Below are positions 25,922 through 33,885 of a stretch of 64,000 bases of DNA, one piece after another (positions within the stretch are counted from its first letter, which is position 1; each line of letters starts with the position of its first letter). The position numbers and the translations under genes were made by a program. Source of the stretch: Kaistia hirudinis. Lineage in GTDB: Bacteria > Pseudomonadota > Alphaproteobacteria > Rhizobiales > Kaistiaceae. The notes beneath the pieces are model-generated. The model ran no database searches. It saw only the letters and a program-made list of their open reading frames with translations, and was not told where the DNA came from. Location: NCBI RefSeq assembly GCF_014196455.1, contig NZ_JACIDS010000005.1, forward strand, positions 575,088 to 639,087, in the 5' to 3' direction.

Positions 25922-25935
25922 TTGATATACATCAA
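25922..25935. promoter_or_regulatory. Perfect FNR/FixK/Anr-type box TTGAT-N4-ATCAA
   Basis: TTGAT ATAC ATCAA matches the FNR/FixK consensus at all ten conserved positions. Its centre is 72 bp upstream of the preferred ATPase B-subunit start (26001). A class II promoter (site centre at -41.5) would put the transcript start near 25970, giving a leader of about 30 nt. It is about 146 bp from the divergent RND start, where it could act as a distant or repressive site. The match is seen; oxygen control is inferred. Confidence 0.75.
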
Positions 25936-26000
25936 CAAGCCGGTGGCACGGCTGAGCAAGTAATCTCCATCGGCGACGCAAGATGAGGGATGAAGCGGCG

Positions 26001-27368
26001 ATGGCTGTCGTGCCGATTACCTATGACCGCGTTCTATCGATCATCGGCGACGTGTTGCGGATCGCATTGCCGCCGGAGACGCGCGAGGATCCATCGGGTC
26101 CGCGGTTCGGCGATCTGGCGCTGGTCCGCGAGGGCGATGCCGCGCCCCGGCTCGCCCAAGTCGTGAAGATCGCCGAGGGCGAAGCCTCGCTGCAGATCTT
26201 CCCCGGCGCCCGCGGCCTCTCGACGAGGGCGCGGACGCAGTTCCTCGGCCACCCGCCGCAAGTCCCCTTCTCCGCCAATATCCTGGGGCGCGTCTTCACC
26301 GGCGCCGGCGCCATCGCCGATGGCGGCCCCTCGCTCGATCAGGAGCCCGAGGTCGAGATCGCCGGCCCCTCGGCCAACCCGGCCCGCCGCGCCCTCGCCT
26401 CGCGCATGATCCGCACCAATGTGCCGATGATCGACGTCTTCAACTGCCTCGTCGAAAGCCAGAAGATCCCGATCTTCTCCACCTCGGGCGAGCCCTACGA
26501 CACGCTCCTGGCGCGGATCGGCATCCAGGCAGATGCGGATGTCGTCGTCTTCGGCGGCCTCGGGCTGAAGTTCGACGATTACTGGCGCTTCCGCACCGCC
26601 TTCGAGGATGCCGGCGTGTTCGGCCGCACCATCATGTTCGTGAACCAGGCCTCCGATCCGGTGCTGGAGCGGCTGCTCGTGCCGGATCTCGCCCTCGCCG
26701 TCGCCGAGAAATTTGCGACCGAGGAGAAGAAGCGCGTCCTCGTGCTGCTGACGGACATGACCGCCTTTGCCGACGCGCTGAAGGAGGTCGGCATCGCGCT
26801 CGACCGCGTGCCCTCCAACCGCGGCTATCTCGGCGATCTCTATTCGCAGCTCGCCCGCCGCTACGAGAAGGCCGCGGTCTTTCCCGGCGCCGGCTCGGTC
26901 ACGATCCTCTCGGTGACGACCATGCCGGGCGGCGACGTCACCCACCCGGTGCCGGACAATACCGGCTACATCACGGAGGGGCAGTTCTATCTCCGCGGCG
27001 GGCGCATCGATCCCTTCGGCTCGCTGTCGCGCCTCAAGCAGCACGTCATCGGCAAGGAGACGCGCGAGGACCACAGCGCGGTCATGAACACCATGATCCG
27101 CCTCTATTCCGGCGCCCGCGACGCGCAGCGCAAGCAGGCCATGGCCTTCGAGCTTTCCGATCTCGACCAGCGCTCGCTCAAATTCGGCGACCTGTTCGAG
27201 CGGCGCTTCATGGATCTTTCCGTCTCGATGCCGCTCGAGGAGGCGCTGGATCTCGGCTGGAAGACTATGGCCGAGTGCTTCGCGCCCGAGGAACTGCTCG
27301 TGCGCCAGGCGCTCCTCGACGAATACTTCCCCGCCGTCTCCAAGCCCGGCAAGGCAGAGGCCGCCTGA
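26001..27368 (+). CDS. atpB: V/A-type ATPase subunit B (regulatory, non-catalytic)
   Basis: This 455-aa peripheral V1 subunit alternates with subunit A in the hexameric head. It contains LGRVFTGAGAIADGG, ARRALASRMIRTNVPMIDVFNCLVESQKIPIFSTSGEPYD, and FVNQASDPVLERLLVPDLAL, the usual B-type landmarks. The P-loop is replaced by the non-catalytic FSTSGEPYD. ATG 26001 is preferred because GAGGGA lies 10 nt upstream; an in-frame ATG at 25983 adds six residues but lacks a ribosome site. It is first in an eight-gene operon. V-type ATPases are rare in alphaproteobacteria, which normally use only F-type enzymes. Confidence 0.9.
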   Translation: MAVVPITYDRVLSIIGDVLRIALPPETREDPSGPRFGDLALVREGDAAPRLAQVVKIAEGEASLQIFPGARGLSTRARTQFLGHPPQVPFSANILGRVFTGAGAIADGGPSLDQEPEVEIAGPSANPARRALASRMIRTNVPMIDVFNCLVESQKIPIFSTSGEPYDTLLARIGIQADADVVVFGGLGLKFDDYWRFRTAFEDAGVFGRTIMFVNQASDPVLERLLVPDLALAVAEKFATEEKKRVLVLLTDMTAFADALKEVGIALDRVPSNRGYLGDLYSQLARRYEKAAVFPGAGSVTILSVTTMPGGDVTHPVPDNTGYITEGQFYLRGGRIDPFGSLSRLKQHVIGKETREDHSAVMNTMIRLYSGARDAQRKQAMAFELSDLDQRSLKFGDLFERRFMDLSVSMPLEEALDLGWKTMAECFAPEELLVRQALLDEYFPAVSKPGKAEAA

Positions 27369-27371
27369 ACC

Positions 27372-27980
27372 ATGGCCCGCGTCCCGCTCAGCAAGTCGCA
27401 ATTGCGCAAGGAGAAGGACAACCTCACCTCCTATCGCCGCTATTTGCCGGCGCTCGACCTGAAGCGCCAGCAATTGATGAGCGAGCGGGTACGGGCGGCG
27501 CGGATGATCGGCGATGCCGAAGCGAAAGTCGCCGGCGCGGCGAAGGCCGCAGGCGACGCGCTGCCCATGCTCGCGGACGAACGCATCGACGTCAGCGGGC
27601 TGGTGACGCTGGGCGAAGTCCGCTTCGGCGTCGAGAACGTCGCCGGCATCCGCCTGCCGGTCATCGAGCAGCTGGAGATCATCCAGAAGCCCTATGGCCG
27701 CATGGTGCGCCCGCATTGGGTCGATGCGGTGGTCGCGCGCCTCGCCGAGGCGATCCGCCTCCGGATCGAGGTCGACATCGCCAAGAAGCGCCTCGCGATC
27801 CTCGAAAAGGCGGTCGCGACGATCACGCAGCGCGTCAATCTCTTCGACAAGGTGCTGATCCCAGAGGCCGAGGCGAATATCCGCCGCATCAATGTCTATC
27901 TCGGCGACAATGAGCGTGCCGCCGTCGTCGCCGGCAAGATCGCCAAGCGCAGCCGCACGGCTGCGGGAGGCGCGCGATGA
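27372..27980 (+). CDS. atpD: V/A-type ATPase subunit D (central stalk rotor)
   Basis: This 202-aa protein is predicted to form the long coiled-coil central shaft. It begins MARVPLSKSQLRKEKDNLTSYRRYLPALDLKRQQL, matching the LxLKR signature of V-ATPase D subunits. The C-terminal helix contains LFDKVLIPEAEANIRRINVYLGDNERAAVVAGKIAK, also characteristic. It starts three nt after the B stop and overlaps the I gene by four bases (ATGA). Confidence 0.9.
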   Translation: MARVPLSKSQLRKEKDNLTSYRRYLPALDLKRQQLMSERVRAARMIGDAEAKVAGAAKAAGDALPMLADERIDVSGLVTLGEVRFGVENVAGIRLPVIEQLEIIQKPYGRMVRPHWVDAVVARLAEAIRLRIEVDIAKKRLAILEKAVATITQRVNLFDKVLIPEAEANIRRINVYLGDNERAAVVAGKIAKRSRTAAGGAR

Positions 27981-29770
27981 GCATCGTCCCCATGAAGCGG
28001 GTCGCCGTCTGCGGCCCCCTGCCGGAGAAGGAGGCGACGCTCGAAGCACTGCAGCGGCTCGGCGTGCTACACCTGATCCCGCTCAAGGTCGCCGATCCCC
28101 TCGCCCCGACCGACGCCGCCGAGCGCAACCGCGCGCGGACCGCCTTCCGCCATATCGCCGATTCACCCGAGCAGCGACGCTACTACCGCCCCGGCAGGAC
28201 ATTCGACCTCGCCGCCGTGGTTGCGAAGATCAACGAGAACCGCCGTCACCTGCGCCGCCTCTCGGACCTTCGCGACGATCTCGTCCACCGTATCGCGGAT
28301 GTCGCGATCTGGGGCGACATCGTCTTCCCGCCGATCGATGCGCTCGGCCGCGAACGGCTCTGGTTCTATGTGCTGCCGCTCAAGGAGCGCCGGGCGCTCG
28401 ACGCGGTGGAGCTGCCATGGGCGATCGTTGGCCGCGACACGACGCATCTCTTCGTCGTGGTCATCCATCCCGACGAGCCGCCCGCCAGCCTGCTGCCCGT
28501 CCCGCGCACCCATTTCGGCGCCAAGCCGCTGCACGCGCTCCGGGCCGAACTCGAAGAGACGGAGATCGCGCTCGACAAGGCGAAGGCGGAGCGCGGCGAG
28601 CTGACCCGCTGGCGCCTGCTGCTCGGCGCGGAACTAGCCGAAGCGGAGGATGCCGACGAGCGGCGCGACGTCGCCGGCCGCACGCTCGACACGGACGGGC
28701 TGTTCGCCGTGCAGGGCTGGGCACCAGCGGAAAGCGCCGCGGCGATCGAAGCGCTGGCGGAGGAGCGGCGGCTCGCGGTGCTGGTCGAGACGCCGACGGT
28801 GAATGACCGCCCGCCGACGCTGCTGCGGCCGAAGGACGATCGCCTGGGCGGCGGCGCGGACCTCACCTATTTCTACACGACGCCCGCCTATGGCGCCTGG
28901 GACCCGAGCTTCGTCGTCTTCACCTCCTTCGCGATCTTCTTCGCGATGATCATGGCCGACGCCGGCTATGCGGTCGTGATCGGCCTGATCACCGCCTGGT
29001 TCTGGCGCAGGATGGGGGAGACAGCGTCCGGACAGCGCATGCGCGTCATGCTGGCGGTCATCGCCGGCGCATCGCTCATCTATGGCGTGCTGGCGGGCTC
29101 CTATTTCGGCGTCGCCCCACGAGCGGGCAGCCTCCTCGCCAAGATCGCCATCGTCCACATCACCAATTTCGACGAGATGATGAAGCTCTCCGTCGTGATC
29201 GGCGCCGTGCATGTCGGCATCGCGCTCGCCGCGACTGCCTGGCTCGCCCGGAGCAGCCTCAGGGCGCTGGTGCCGATCGGCTGGCTCGCCGTCATCCTCG
29301 GCGGCTTGATGCTGTGGCTCGGCGCGGGGAGCCTCAACCATGGCGGCGGCGCCTTCGTCGGTGCGGGCCTCGCCTCCGTCTTCGTCGGCTCAGCCACCGC
29401 GCGGCCGGCCAAAACGGCCACCGACTGGCTGCTCTGCGTCGCCGACGGCTTCATGGGCCTGACGAGCATCACCAAGCTCTTCGGCGACATATTGAGCTAT
29501 CTGCGCCTGTTCGCGCTCGGCCTCGCCAGCGCCTCGCTCGCCGAGACCTTCAACGGCATGGCGAGCGGCCTGCAATTCTCGCGGCCGGGCCTCGGCCTGC
29601 TCGCGGCGATCCTGATCCTCGCCTTCGGCCACGCCATCAACTTCGTGATCGGCATCATGGGCGGCGTCGTCCATGGGCTGCGCCTCAACTACATCGAATT
29701 CTTCGGCTGGGGCCTCTCGGAAGAGGGCTATCCGTTCCGCGCATTCGCCAAGAGGGAGATCCCCGAATGA
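27977..29770 (+). CDS. atpI: V/A-type ATPase subunit I (membrane stator, a-subunit)
   Basis: This 597-aa protein has a cytoplasmic N-terminal half (about residues 1-300, MSIVPMKRVAVCGPLPEKEATLEALQRLGVLHL) and a multi-helix C-terminal half. The membrane part starts near FVVFTSFAIFFAMIMADAGYA. It carries the essential arginine in ILSYLRLFALGLASASLAETF, which faces the rotor-ring carboxylate, and ends NFVIGIMGGVVHGLRLNYIEFFGW. These are conserved in archaeal/bacterial I subunits. Start and stop each overlap a neighbour by four bases. Confidence 0.92.
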   Translation: MSIVPMKRVAVCGPLPEKEATLEALQRLGVLHLIPLKVADPLAPTDAAERNRARTAFRHIADSPEQRRYYRPGRTFDLAAVVAKINENRRHLRRLSDLRDDLVHRIADVAIWGDIVFPPIDALGRERLWFYVLPLKERRALDAVELPWAIVGRDTTHLFVVVIHPDEPPASLLPVPRTHFGAKPLHALRAELEETEIALDKAKAERGELTRWRLLLGAELAEAEDADERRDVAGRTLDTDGLFAVQGWAPAESAAAIEALAEERRLAVLVETPTVNDRPPTLLRPKDDRLGGGADLTYFYTTPAYGAWDPSFVVFTSFAIFFAMIMADAGYAVVIGLITAWFWRRMGETASGQRMRVMLAVIAGASLIYGVLAGSYFGVAPRAGSLLAKIAIVHITNFDEMMKLSVVIGAVHVGIALAATAWLARSSLRALVPIGWLAVILGGLMLWLGAGSLNHGGGAFVGAGLASVFVGSATARPAKTATDWLLCVADGFMGLTSITKLFGDILSYLRLFALGLASASLAETFNGMASGLQFSRPGLGLLAAILILAFGHAINFVIGIMGGVVHGLRLNYIEFFGWGLSEEGYPFRAFAKREIPE

Positions 29771-30213
29771 ACGAGCTCATGGTCATTCTCGGCTGGCTGG
29801 GCGTGTTCGCGCCGGTCGGCCTCGGCGCGATCGGCAGCGCCATCGGCGTCACCATCGCCGGCCAGGCCGCCATCGGGGCGATGCTGGAGACCGACAGCGG
29901 CTATGGCCGCTTCGTCGGCGTGGCGGCGATCCCCTCCTCGACCGTCATCTACGGCATCGTCGTCATGTTCTCGCTGCAGCGGACGATCACGCCGGAAAAC
30001 GGCGCCGGCCTGTTCGGCATCGGCATCCTGACCGGGCTCGCCCTCGCCTATGCGTCCGTCTGGCAGGGCAAGGCCTGCGCCAGTGCCATCGCCGCCTCGA
30101 AGAGCAAGCCGGAAATCTTCGGCCTCTCGCTCGCCCCGGCGGCGATCGTCGAGGGCTTCGCCGTCTTCACCTTCGTCTTCGCGCTGGTGCTCGCCGGCAA
30201 CATCAAGGGCTGA
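29767..30213 (+). CDS. atpK: V/A-type ATPase subunit K (proteolipid rotor ring)
   Basis: This 148-aa protein is a duplicated two-hairpin proteolipid with four membrane helices. The ion-binding carboxylate is in helix 4 (APAAIVEGFAVFTFVF). The equivalent place in helix 2 (IPSSTVIYGIVVMF) has no acid, so there is one carboxylate per four helices, as in Enterococcus hirae NtpK. The helix 3 glutamine (VWQGKACASAI), used for sodium in NtpK, is kept. The helix 2 Thr-Gln pair of NtpK is Ser-Thr here, so the coupling ion (H+ or Na+) is uncertain. It follows subunit I with a 4-nt overlap. Confidence 0.92.
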   Translation: MNELMVILGWLGVFAPVGLGAIGSAIGVTIAGQAAIGAMLETDSGYGRFVGVAAIPSSTVIYGIVVMFSLQRTITPENGAGLFGIGILTGLALAYASVWQGKACASAIAASKSKPEIFGLSLAPAAIVEGFAVFTFVFALVLAGNIKG

Positions 30214-30223
30214 GGAGGCAGAC

Positions 30224-30916
30224 ATGGCCGCCGACGGCAGCGTTCAGAAGACAGAATCCGGCGTCCAGGCGCTGATCGCCCGGCTGCGCGACCAGGGCGT
30301 CACCGCCGGCAAGACCGAGGCCGAGCGGCTGGTCGCGGGCGCGGAAGCCGAAGCGCGAACGATCATCGAGAAGGCCGAAGCCGAGGCGAAGGCGAAGATC
30401 GATGCGGCACGCAAGCAGGCCGACGCCTTCCAGCGGGCGGGCGAGGACGCGCTGAAGCAAGCCGCGCGCGACGTCACGCTCCAGCTCAAGGAGCGCCTGA
30501 CCCGCCGCCTCGCCGACGAGGTCGGCAAGGCCATTGCCGGCGCCATGCGCGACGAGGAAATGCTGAAGCGCATGATCCTGACCCTGGTTGGCCGCGTGCG
30601 CGAGGAGAGCGGCGTCGACGCCTCCGCCGATGTCGAACTGCTGCTGCCGCGCAGCGTGGTCGGCCTCGATGATCTCCGCCGCAAGCCCGAGGAATTGCAC
30701 GCCGGCACGCTCACCCATTTCGTCGCCGCCTTCACGGCCGACATGCTGCGCGACGGCGTCCGCTTCGGCCGCGCCGACGACCCCGATGGCGGCATCCGCA
30801 TCGTCATGGCCGATCGCGGCATCTCGATCGACGTGACCGACAAGGCCGTCGCCGACGCGCTGCTCGTGCACATGCAGCCCCGCTTCCGCGCCCTGCTCGA
30901 AGGCGTCGTCACATGA
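30224..30916 (+). CDS. atpE: V/A-type ATPase subunit E (peripheral stalk)
   Basis: This 231-aa protein has an N-terminal coiled coil rich in Lys/Glu/Ala (AERLVAGAEAEARTIIEKAEAEAKAKI, residues 36-75) and a globular C-terminal domain (about residues 110-230). The second domain contains GTLTHFVAAFTADMLRDGVRF and GGIRIVMADRGISIDVTDKAVADALL. This fits subunit E of the chlamydial/spirochaetal class, where no separate G/H partner gene is found. The ATG at 30224 follows a strong GAGGAGG. It overlaps the DUF2764 gene by four bases. Confidence 0.85.
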   Translation: MAADGSVQKTESGVQALIARLRDQGVTAGKTEAERLVAGAEAEARTIIEKAEAEAKAKIDAARKQADAFQRAGEDALKQAARDVTLQLKERLTRRLADEVGKAIAGAMRDEEMLKRMILTLVGRVREESGVDASADVELLLPRSVVGLDDLRRKPEELHAGTLTHFVAAFTADMLRDGVRFGRADDPDGGIRIVMADRGISIDVTDKAVADALLVHMQPRFRALLEGVVT

Positions 30917-31602
30917 GACCGATCGCCGATCGCTACGTCATGCTGATGGCGAGCCTGCCCTCGATCCGGCTGCTCGGCGAGAAGGAACTGCCGATCAATC
31001 CGGCCCGGCTCGCCGAGCGGTTGAAGCTGCTGGAGCCGGACGACCGGACCGAACTGGAGGCGATCGCCGCGATCCTGTCGTGGAACCGCATCGATACGGG
31101 CGAGGACGATGCGGCCTATATGGCGCGTGCGGAGCGCACGCTTGCCGCGATCCGCAGCGCCACGCTGCGCGCCGCGGCCCTCGAAAGGCTGGAGATCCGC
31201 ACGGTGATCGCGGCGCTCCGCCGCCGCCATGCCGGCGAGCCGGCACCGGCCCAGGGCACGCTCTGGGGCATCGGCCGCCAGGTCGAAACGATCCGCCGTA
31301 ACTGGAGCCAGCCCGATTTCGGTCTCGGCCACCAGATGCCCTGGATCGGTCCGGCCCGGGAGAAGCTCGAATCCGGCGACAGCGCCGGTCTCGAACGGCT
31401 CATCCTCGACACGACCTGGCGCGCCGCCGGGCGGCACGAATTCGGCCATGAGTTCGATTTCGAGGCCGTCGTCTTCTACCTGATGCGCTGGCAGCTGGCC
31501 GATCGCTGGGCGCGCTATGACGCCGACGCCGCCGCGGCGCGCTTCGCGCAGCTTCTGGAAGCCGCGCTTCCGAAGTCGCAAGCCTATGAGGACGCAGCAT
31601 GA
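30913..31602 (+). CDS. DUF2764 family protein in V-ATPase operon (probable subunit C equivalent)
   Basis: This 229-aa soluble protein starts RPIADRYVMLMASLPSIRLLGEKELPIN, matching the DUF2764 opening YxxLVASLPxL. It is mostly helical and Arg/Leu-rich, with RNWSQPDFGLGHQMPWIGPAREKLESGD near residue 130. In Chlamydia and Borrelia an uncharacterised DUF2764 gene lies between the E and A subunit genes, exactly as here, and these operons lack a recognisable C subunit. I infer the same socket role. It is coupled on both sides by 4-nt overlaps. Confidence 0.75.
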   Translation: MRPIADRYVMLMASLPSIRLLGEKELPINPARLAERLKLLEPDDRTELEAIAAILSWNRIDTGEDDAAYMARAERTLAAIRSATLRAAALERLEIRTVIAALRRRHAGEPAPAQGTLWGIGRQVETIRRNWSQPDFGLGHQMPWIGPAREKLESGDSAGLERLILDTTWRAAGRHEFGHEFDFEAVVFYLMRWQLADRWARYDADAAAARFAQLLEAALPKSQAYEDAA

Positions 31603-33395
31603 CCGCAGCCCCCACCGCACGGATCACGGCCGTCCAGGAGGACATCGTGCGCCTCCGGCTCGACGACGCGCAGAACGGACGCCTCGTGAAGAACGAGGTC
31701 ATCTACATCGTTCCGGCGCGGGCGCCGGACCAGCGGCTGAAGGCGGAGGTGCTGCGGGTCGAGAGCGACGAGGCGGACGCGCAGGTCTTCGAGAGCACGG
31801 GCGGCGTCGGCCTCGGCGATCGCGTCGAGCAATCGGGACGGCTGCTCTCCGTCAAGCTCGGCCCCGGCCTGCTCGGCCGCGTCTATGACGGGCTGCAGAA
31901 CCCTCTGGAGGCGCTCGCCGTCGGTCATGGCGTGTTCCTGCCGCGCGGCGTCGAGGCGCCCGGCCTCGATCCCGCCGTCAAATGGTCCTTCACGGCCACG
32001 CGGCGCTCCGGCGACAAGGTGCGCGGCGGCGACGCGATCGGCACGGTTCCCGAAGGGCCGATCACCCACAAGATCATGGTGCCCTTCGATCTCGACGACA
32101 CGTTCGAGATCACCTGGATCCGCGACGGCGCCGTGACGGTCGACGAGCCGGTGGCGCGACTCAAGGCCGCCTCCGGCGCCGAGCGCGAGATCCGTCTCGC
32201 GCAGGACTGGCCGGTGCGCGAGCCGCTGCCGCGCCGGATCATCCGTGCCGGCTTCTCGCAGCGCCGCTTCCCCGACAGTCCGATGATCACCAAGCAGCGG
32301 ATCGTCGACGTCTTCTTCCCGATCGCGCAGGGCGGCGCGGCCTGCATTCCCGGCCCGTTCGGTGCCGGCAAGACGGTGCTGCTCAACCTGATCGCGCGCC
32401 ATTCCGACGTCGATGTCGTGGTGCTGGTCGCCTGCGGCGAGCGGGCCGGCGAGGTCGTCGAGACCATCACCGAATTTCCGCGCCTCAAGGATCCGCGCAC
32501 GGGCGGCTCGCTGATGGACCGCACGGTCATCATCTGCAACACCTCGTCCATGCCGGTCGCCTCGCGCGAGGCCTCGATCTACACCGGCATCGCGATCGGC
32601 GAATATTATCGGCAGATGGGGCTCCGCACGCTCGTCATCGCGGATTCAACCTCGCGCTGGGCGCAGGCGATGCGCGAAACCTCCGGGCGCCTCGAGGAGA
32701 TTCCCGGCGAGGAGGCGTTCCCCGCCTATCTCGACAGCTCGATCAAGAGCGTCTACGAGCGCGCCGGCGTCGTCGAGACCAATGACGGCTCGGTCGGCGC
32801 TCTGACCATCATCGGCTCCGTCTCGCCGGCCGGCGGCAATTTCGAGGAGCCGGTGACGCAGTCGACGCTGGCGGCCGTCACCTGCTTCCTCGGCCTCTCC
32901 TATGACCGCGCCTACAAGCGCTTCTATCCGGCGATCGATCCGCTGCTGTCCTGGTCGCGCTATCGCGGCCAGCTCGCCGCTTGGACCGCGAAGAACCTGG
33001 CGCCCGACTGGACCGAGCGGGTCGACGCGATGACCGCCCTCCTCCAGCGCGGCGACGAGGTCGCGCGGATGGAGCAGGTGACCGGCGAGGAAGGCATCAG
33101 CCTCGAGGATTTCGTGGCAGCCGAGGCGGCGCGCTTCCTCGACATGGTGTTCCTGCAGCAGGACGCCTTCGACGATATCGACCAGGCGGCGCCGATCGAG
33201 CGGCAGCAGGCCATGTTCGACCGCGTCCATCACCTCGCGACACGGCGCTACGCCTTCGCCGACAAGGAAGCGGCGCGCCAGCATTTCACCAAGCTCGCCG
33301 GATTGTTCAAGAACCTCAACTATGCCGCGCCCGGCTCGGGGGACGAGGCGCGGCTGATCGCAGATCTGGAGGCACTCGACAAGTCGGCGCCCTGA
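31599..33395 (+). CDS. atpA: V/A-type ATPase subunit A (catalytic)
   Basis: This 598-aa catalytic subunit has the P-loop GPFGAGKTVLLN (about residues 252-263). It also contains VVLVACGERAGEVVETITEFP with the catalytic glutamate, and ADSTSRWAQAMRETSGRLEEIPGEEAFPAYL. The bulge (non-homologous) region of V/A-type A subunits precedes the P-loop, at about residues 110-200. The C-terminal helical domain contains LAPDWTERVDAMTALLQ. Placing A last, after E and DUF2764, is a circular permutation of the chlamydial order. The ATG overlaps the DUF2764 stop by four bases. Confidence 0.93.
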   Translation: MTAAPTARITAVQEDIVRLRLDDAQNGRLVKNEVIYIVPARAPDQRLKAEVLRVESDEADAQVFESTGGVGLGDRVEQSGRLLSVKLGPGLLGRVYDGLQNPLEALAVGHGVFLPRGVEAPGLDPAVKWSFTATRRSGDKVRGGDAIGTVPEGPITHKIMVPFDLDDTFEITWIRDGAVTVDEPVARLKAASGAEREIRLAQDWPVREPLPRRIIRAGFSQRRFPDSPMITKQRIVDVFFPIAQGGAACIPGPFGAGKTVLLNLIARHSDVDVVVLVACGERAGEVVETITEFPRLKDPRTGGSLMDRTVIICNTSSMPVASREASIYTGIAIGEYYRQMGLRTLVIADSTSRWAQAMRETSGRLEEIPGEEAFPAYLDSSIKSVYERAGVVETNDGSVGALTIIGSVSPAGGNFEEPVTQSTLAAVTCFLGLSYDRAYKRFYPAIDPLLSWSRYRGQLAAWTAKNLAPDWTERVDAMTALLQRGDEVARMEQVTGEEGISLEDFVAAEAARFLDMVFLQQDAFDDIDQAAPIERQQAMFDRVHHLATRRYAFADKEAARQHFTKLAGLFKNLNYAAPGSGDEARLIADLEALDKSAP

Positions 33396-33434
33396 CGCGC
33401 CGGCCGGGAGTGCCCTTATGAAGAGGAGGCAACG

Positions 33435-33596
33435 ATGAGAGCCCTTTTTGCGATCCTGATCCTGTCGATCGCCCTGCCGAGCCTGGCCAGTTGCACCTAT
33501 GATCCGAACTCCCCGGCGCTCCGCGCCATGGAGGCACCCAACGCCTGCGGCCCCGGCGGCACCAAGGCCCGCGAGCAATGCTCGCATGGGCGCTGA
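33435..33596 (+). CDS. Small lipoprotein at the end of the V-ATPase operon
   Basis: This 53-aa protein begins 39 nt after subunit A, behind a strong GAGGAGG ribosome site. The N-terminus RALFAILILSIALPSLASC is a type II signal peptide with lipobox LASC, Cys20 being the acylated residue, so a mature peptide of 34 residues is predicted. The mature part (TYDPNSPALRAM, then ACGPGG, EQCSHGR) has two further cysteines that could form a disulfide in the periplasm. I know of no such subunit in described V-ATPases. It may be an assembly or surface factor, or an unrelated passenger. Confidence 0.7.
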   Translation: MRALFAILILSIALPSLASCTYDPNSPALRAMEAPNACGPGGTKAREQCSHGR

Positions 33597-33885
33597 ATGT
33601 CGGGCCACCACACCTGACCGCACGTCGCACGATCTGATCGCACGCCCATACGCGGCGAAACCACGAGTCCGCGCCCGCTTCGGGAGCAGAATGTTCGCAG
33701 ACGCCGTAGCGCCCATACCTAGCTCGGAACGATGGCGGCCAGCCGGCGCGATCGTCGCCCTCAACCCGCGATCATCATGCCGCGAAAGCGCCCTTAGCCG
33801 GCTCTACGCAACCGCGTAAGGCCGTGCTATTGCCTTGCGCAACGGCAGTCGGGGCCAACCGATTGCAACCTTTACGAGAGACGCC

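Noticed and set aside
25783..25959. Longer N-terminus for the RND adaptor protein
   Set aside because: The extension would read through the FNR box and an inverted repeat and would bury the lipoprotein signal. GTG 25782 has a ribosome site and gives a proper signal.
25983..26000. Upstream ATG as the start of V-ATPase subunit B
   Set aside because: The bases before it give no ribosome site, whereas GAGGGA is correctly spaced for ATG 26001, whose product starts like other B subunits.
26034..28049. A 671-codon minus-strand frame across V-ATPase B and D genes
   Set aside because: It is antisense to two well-recognised subunits and spans their junction; the composition is shadow-like.
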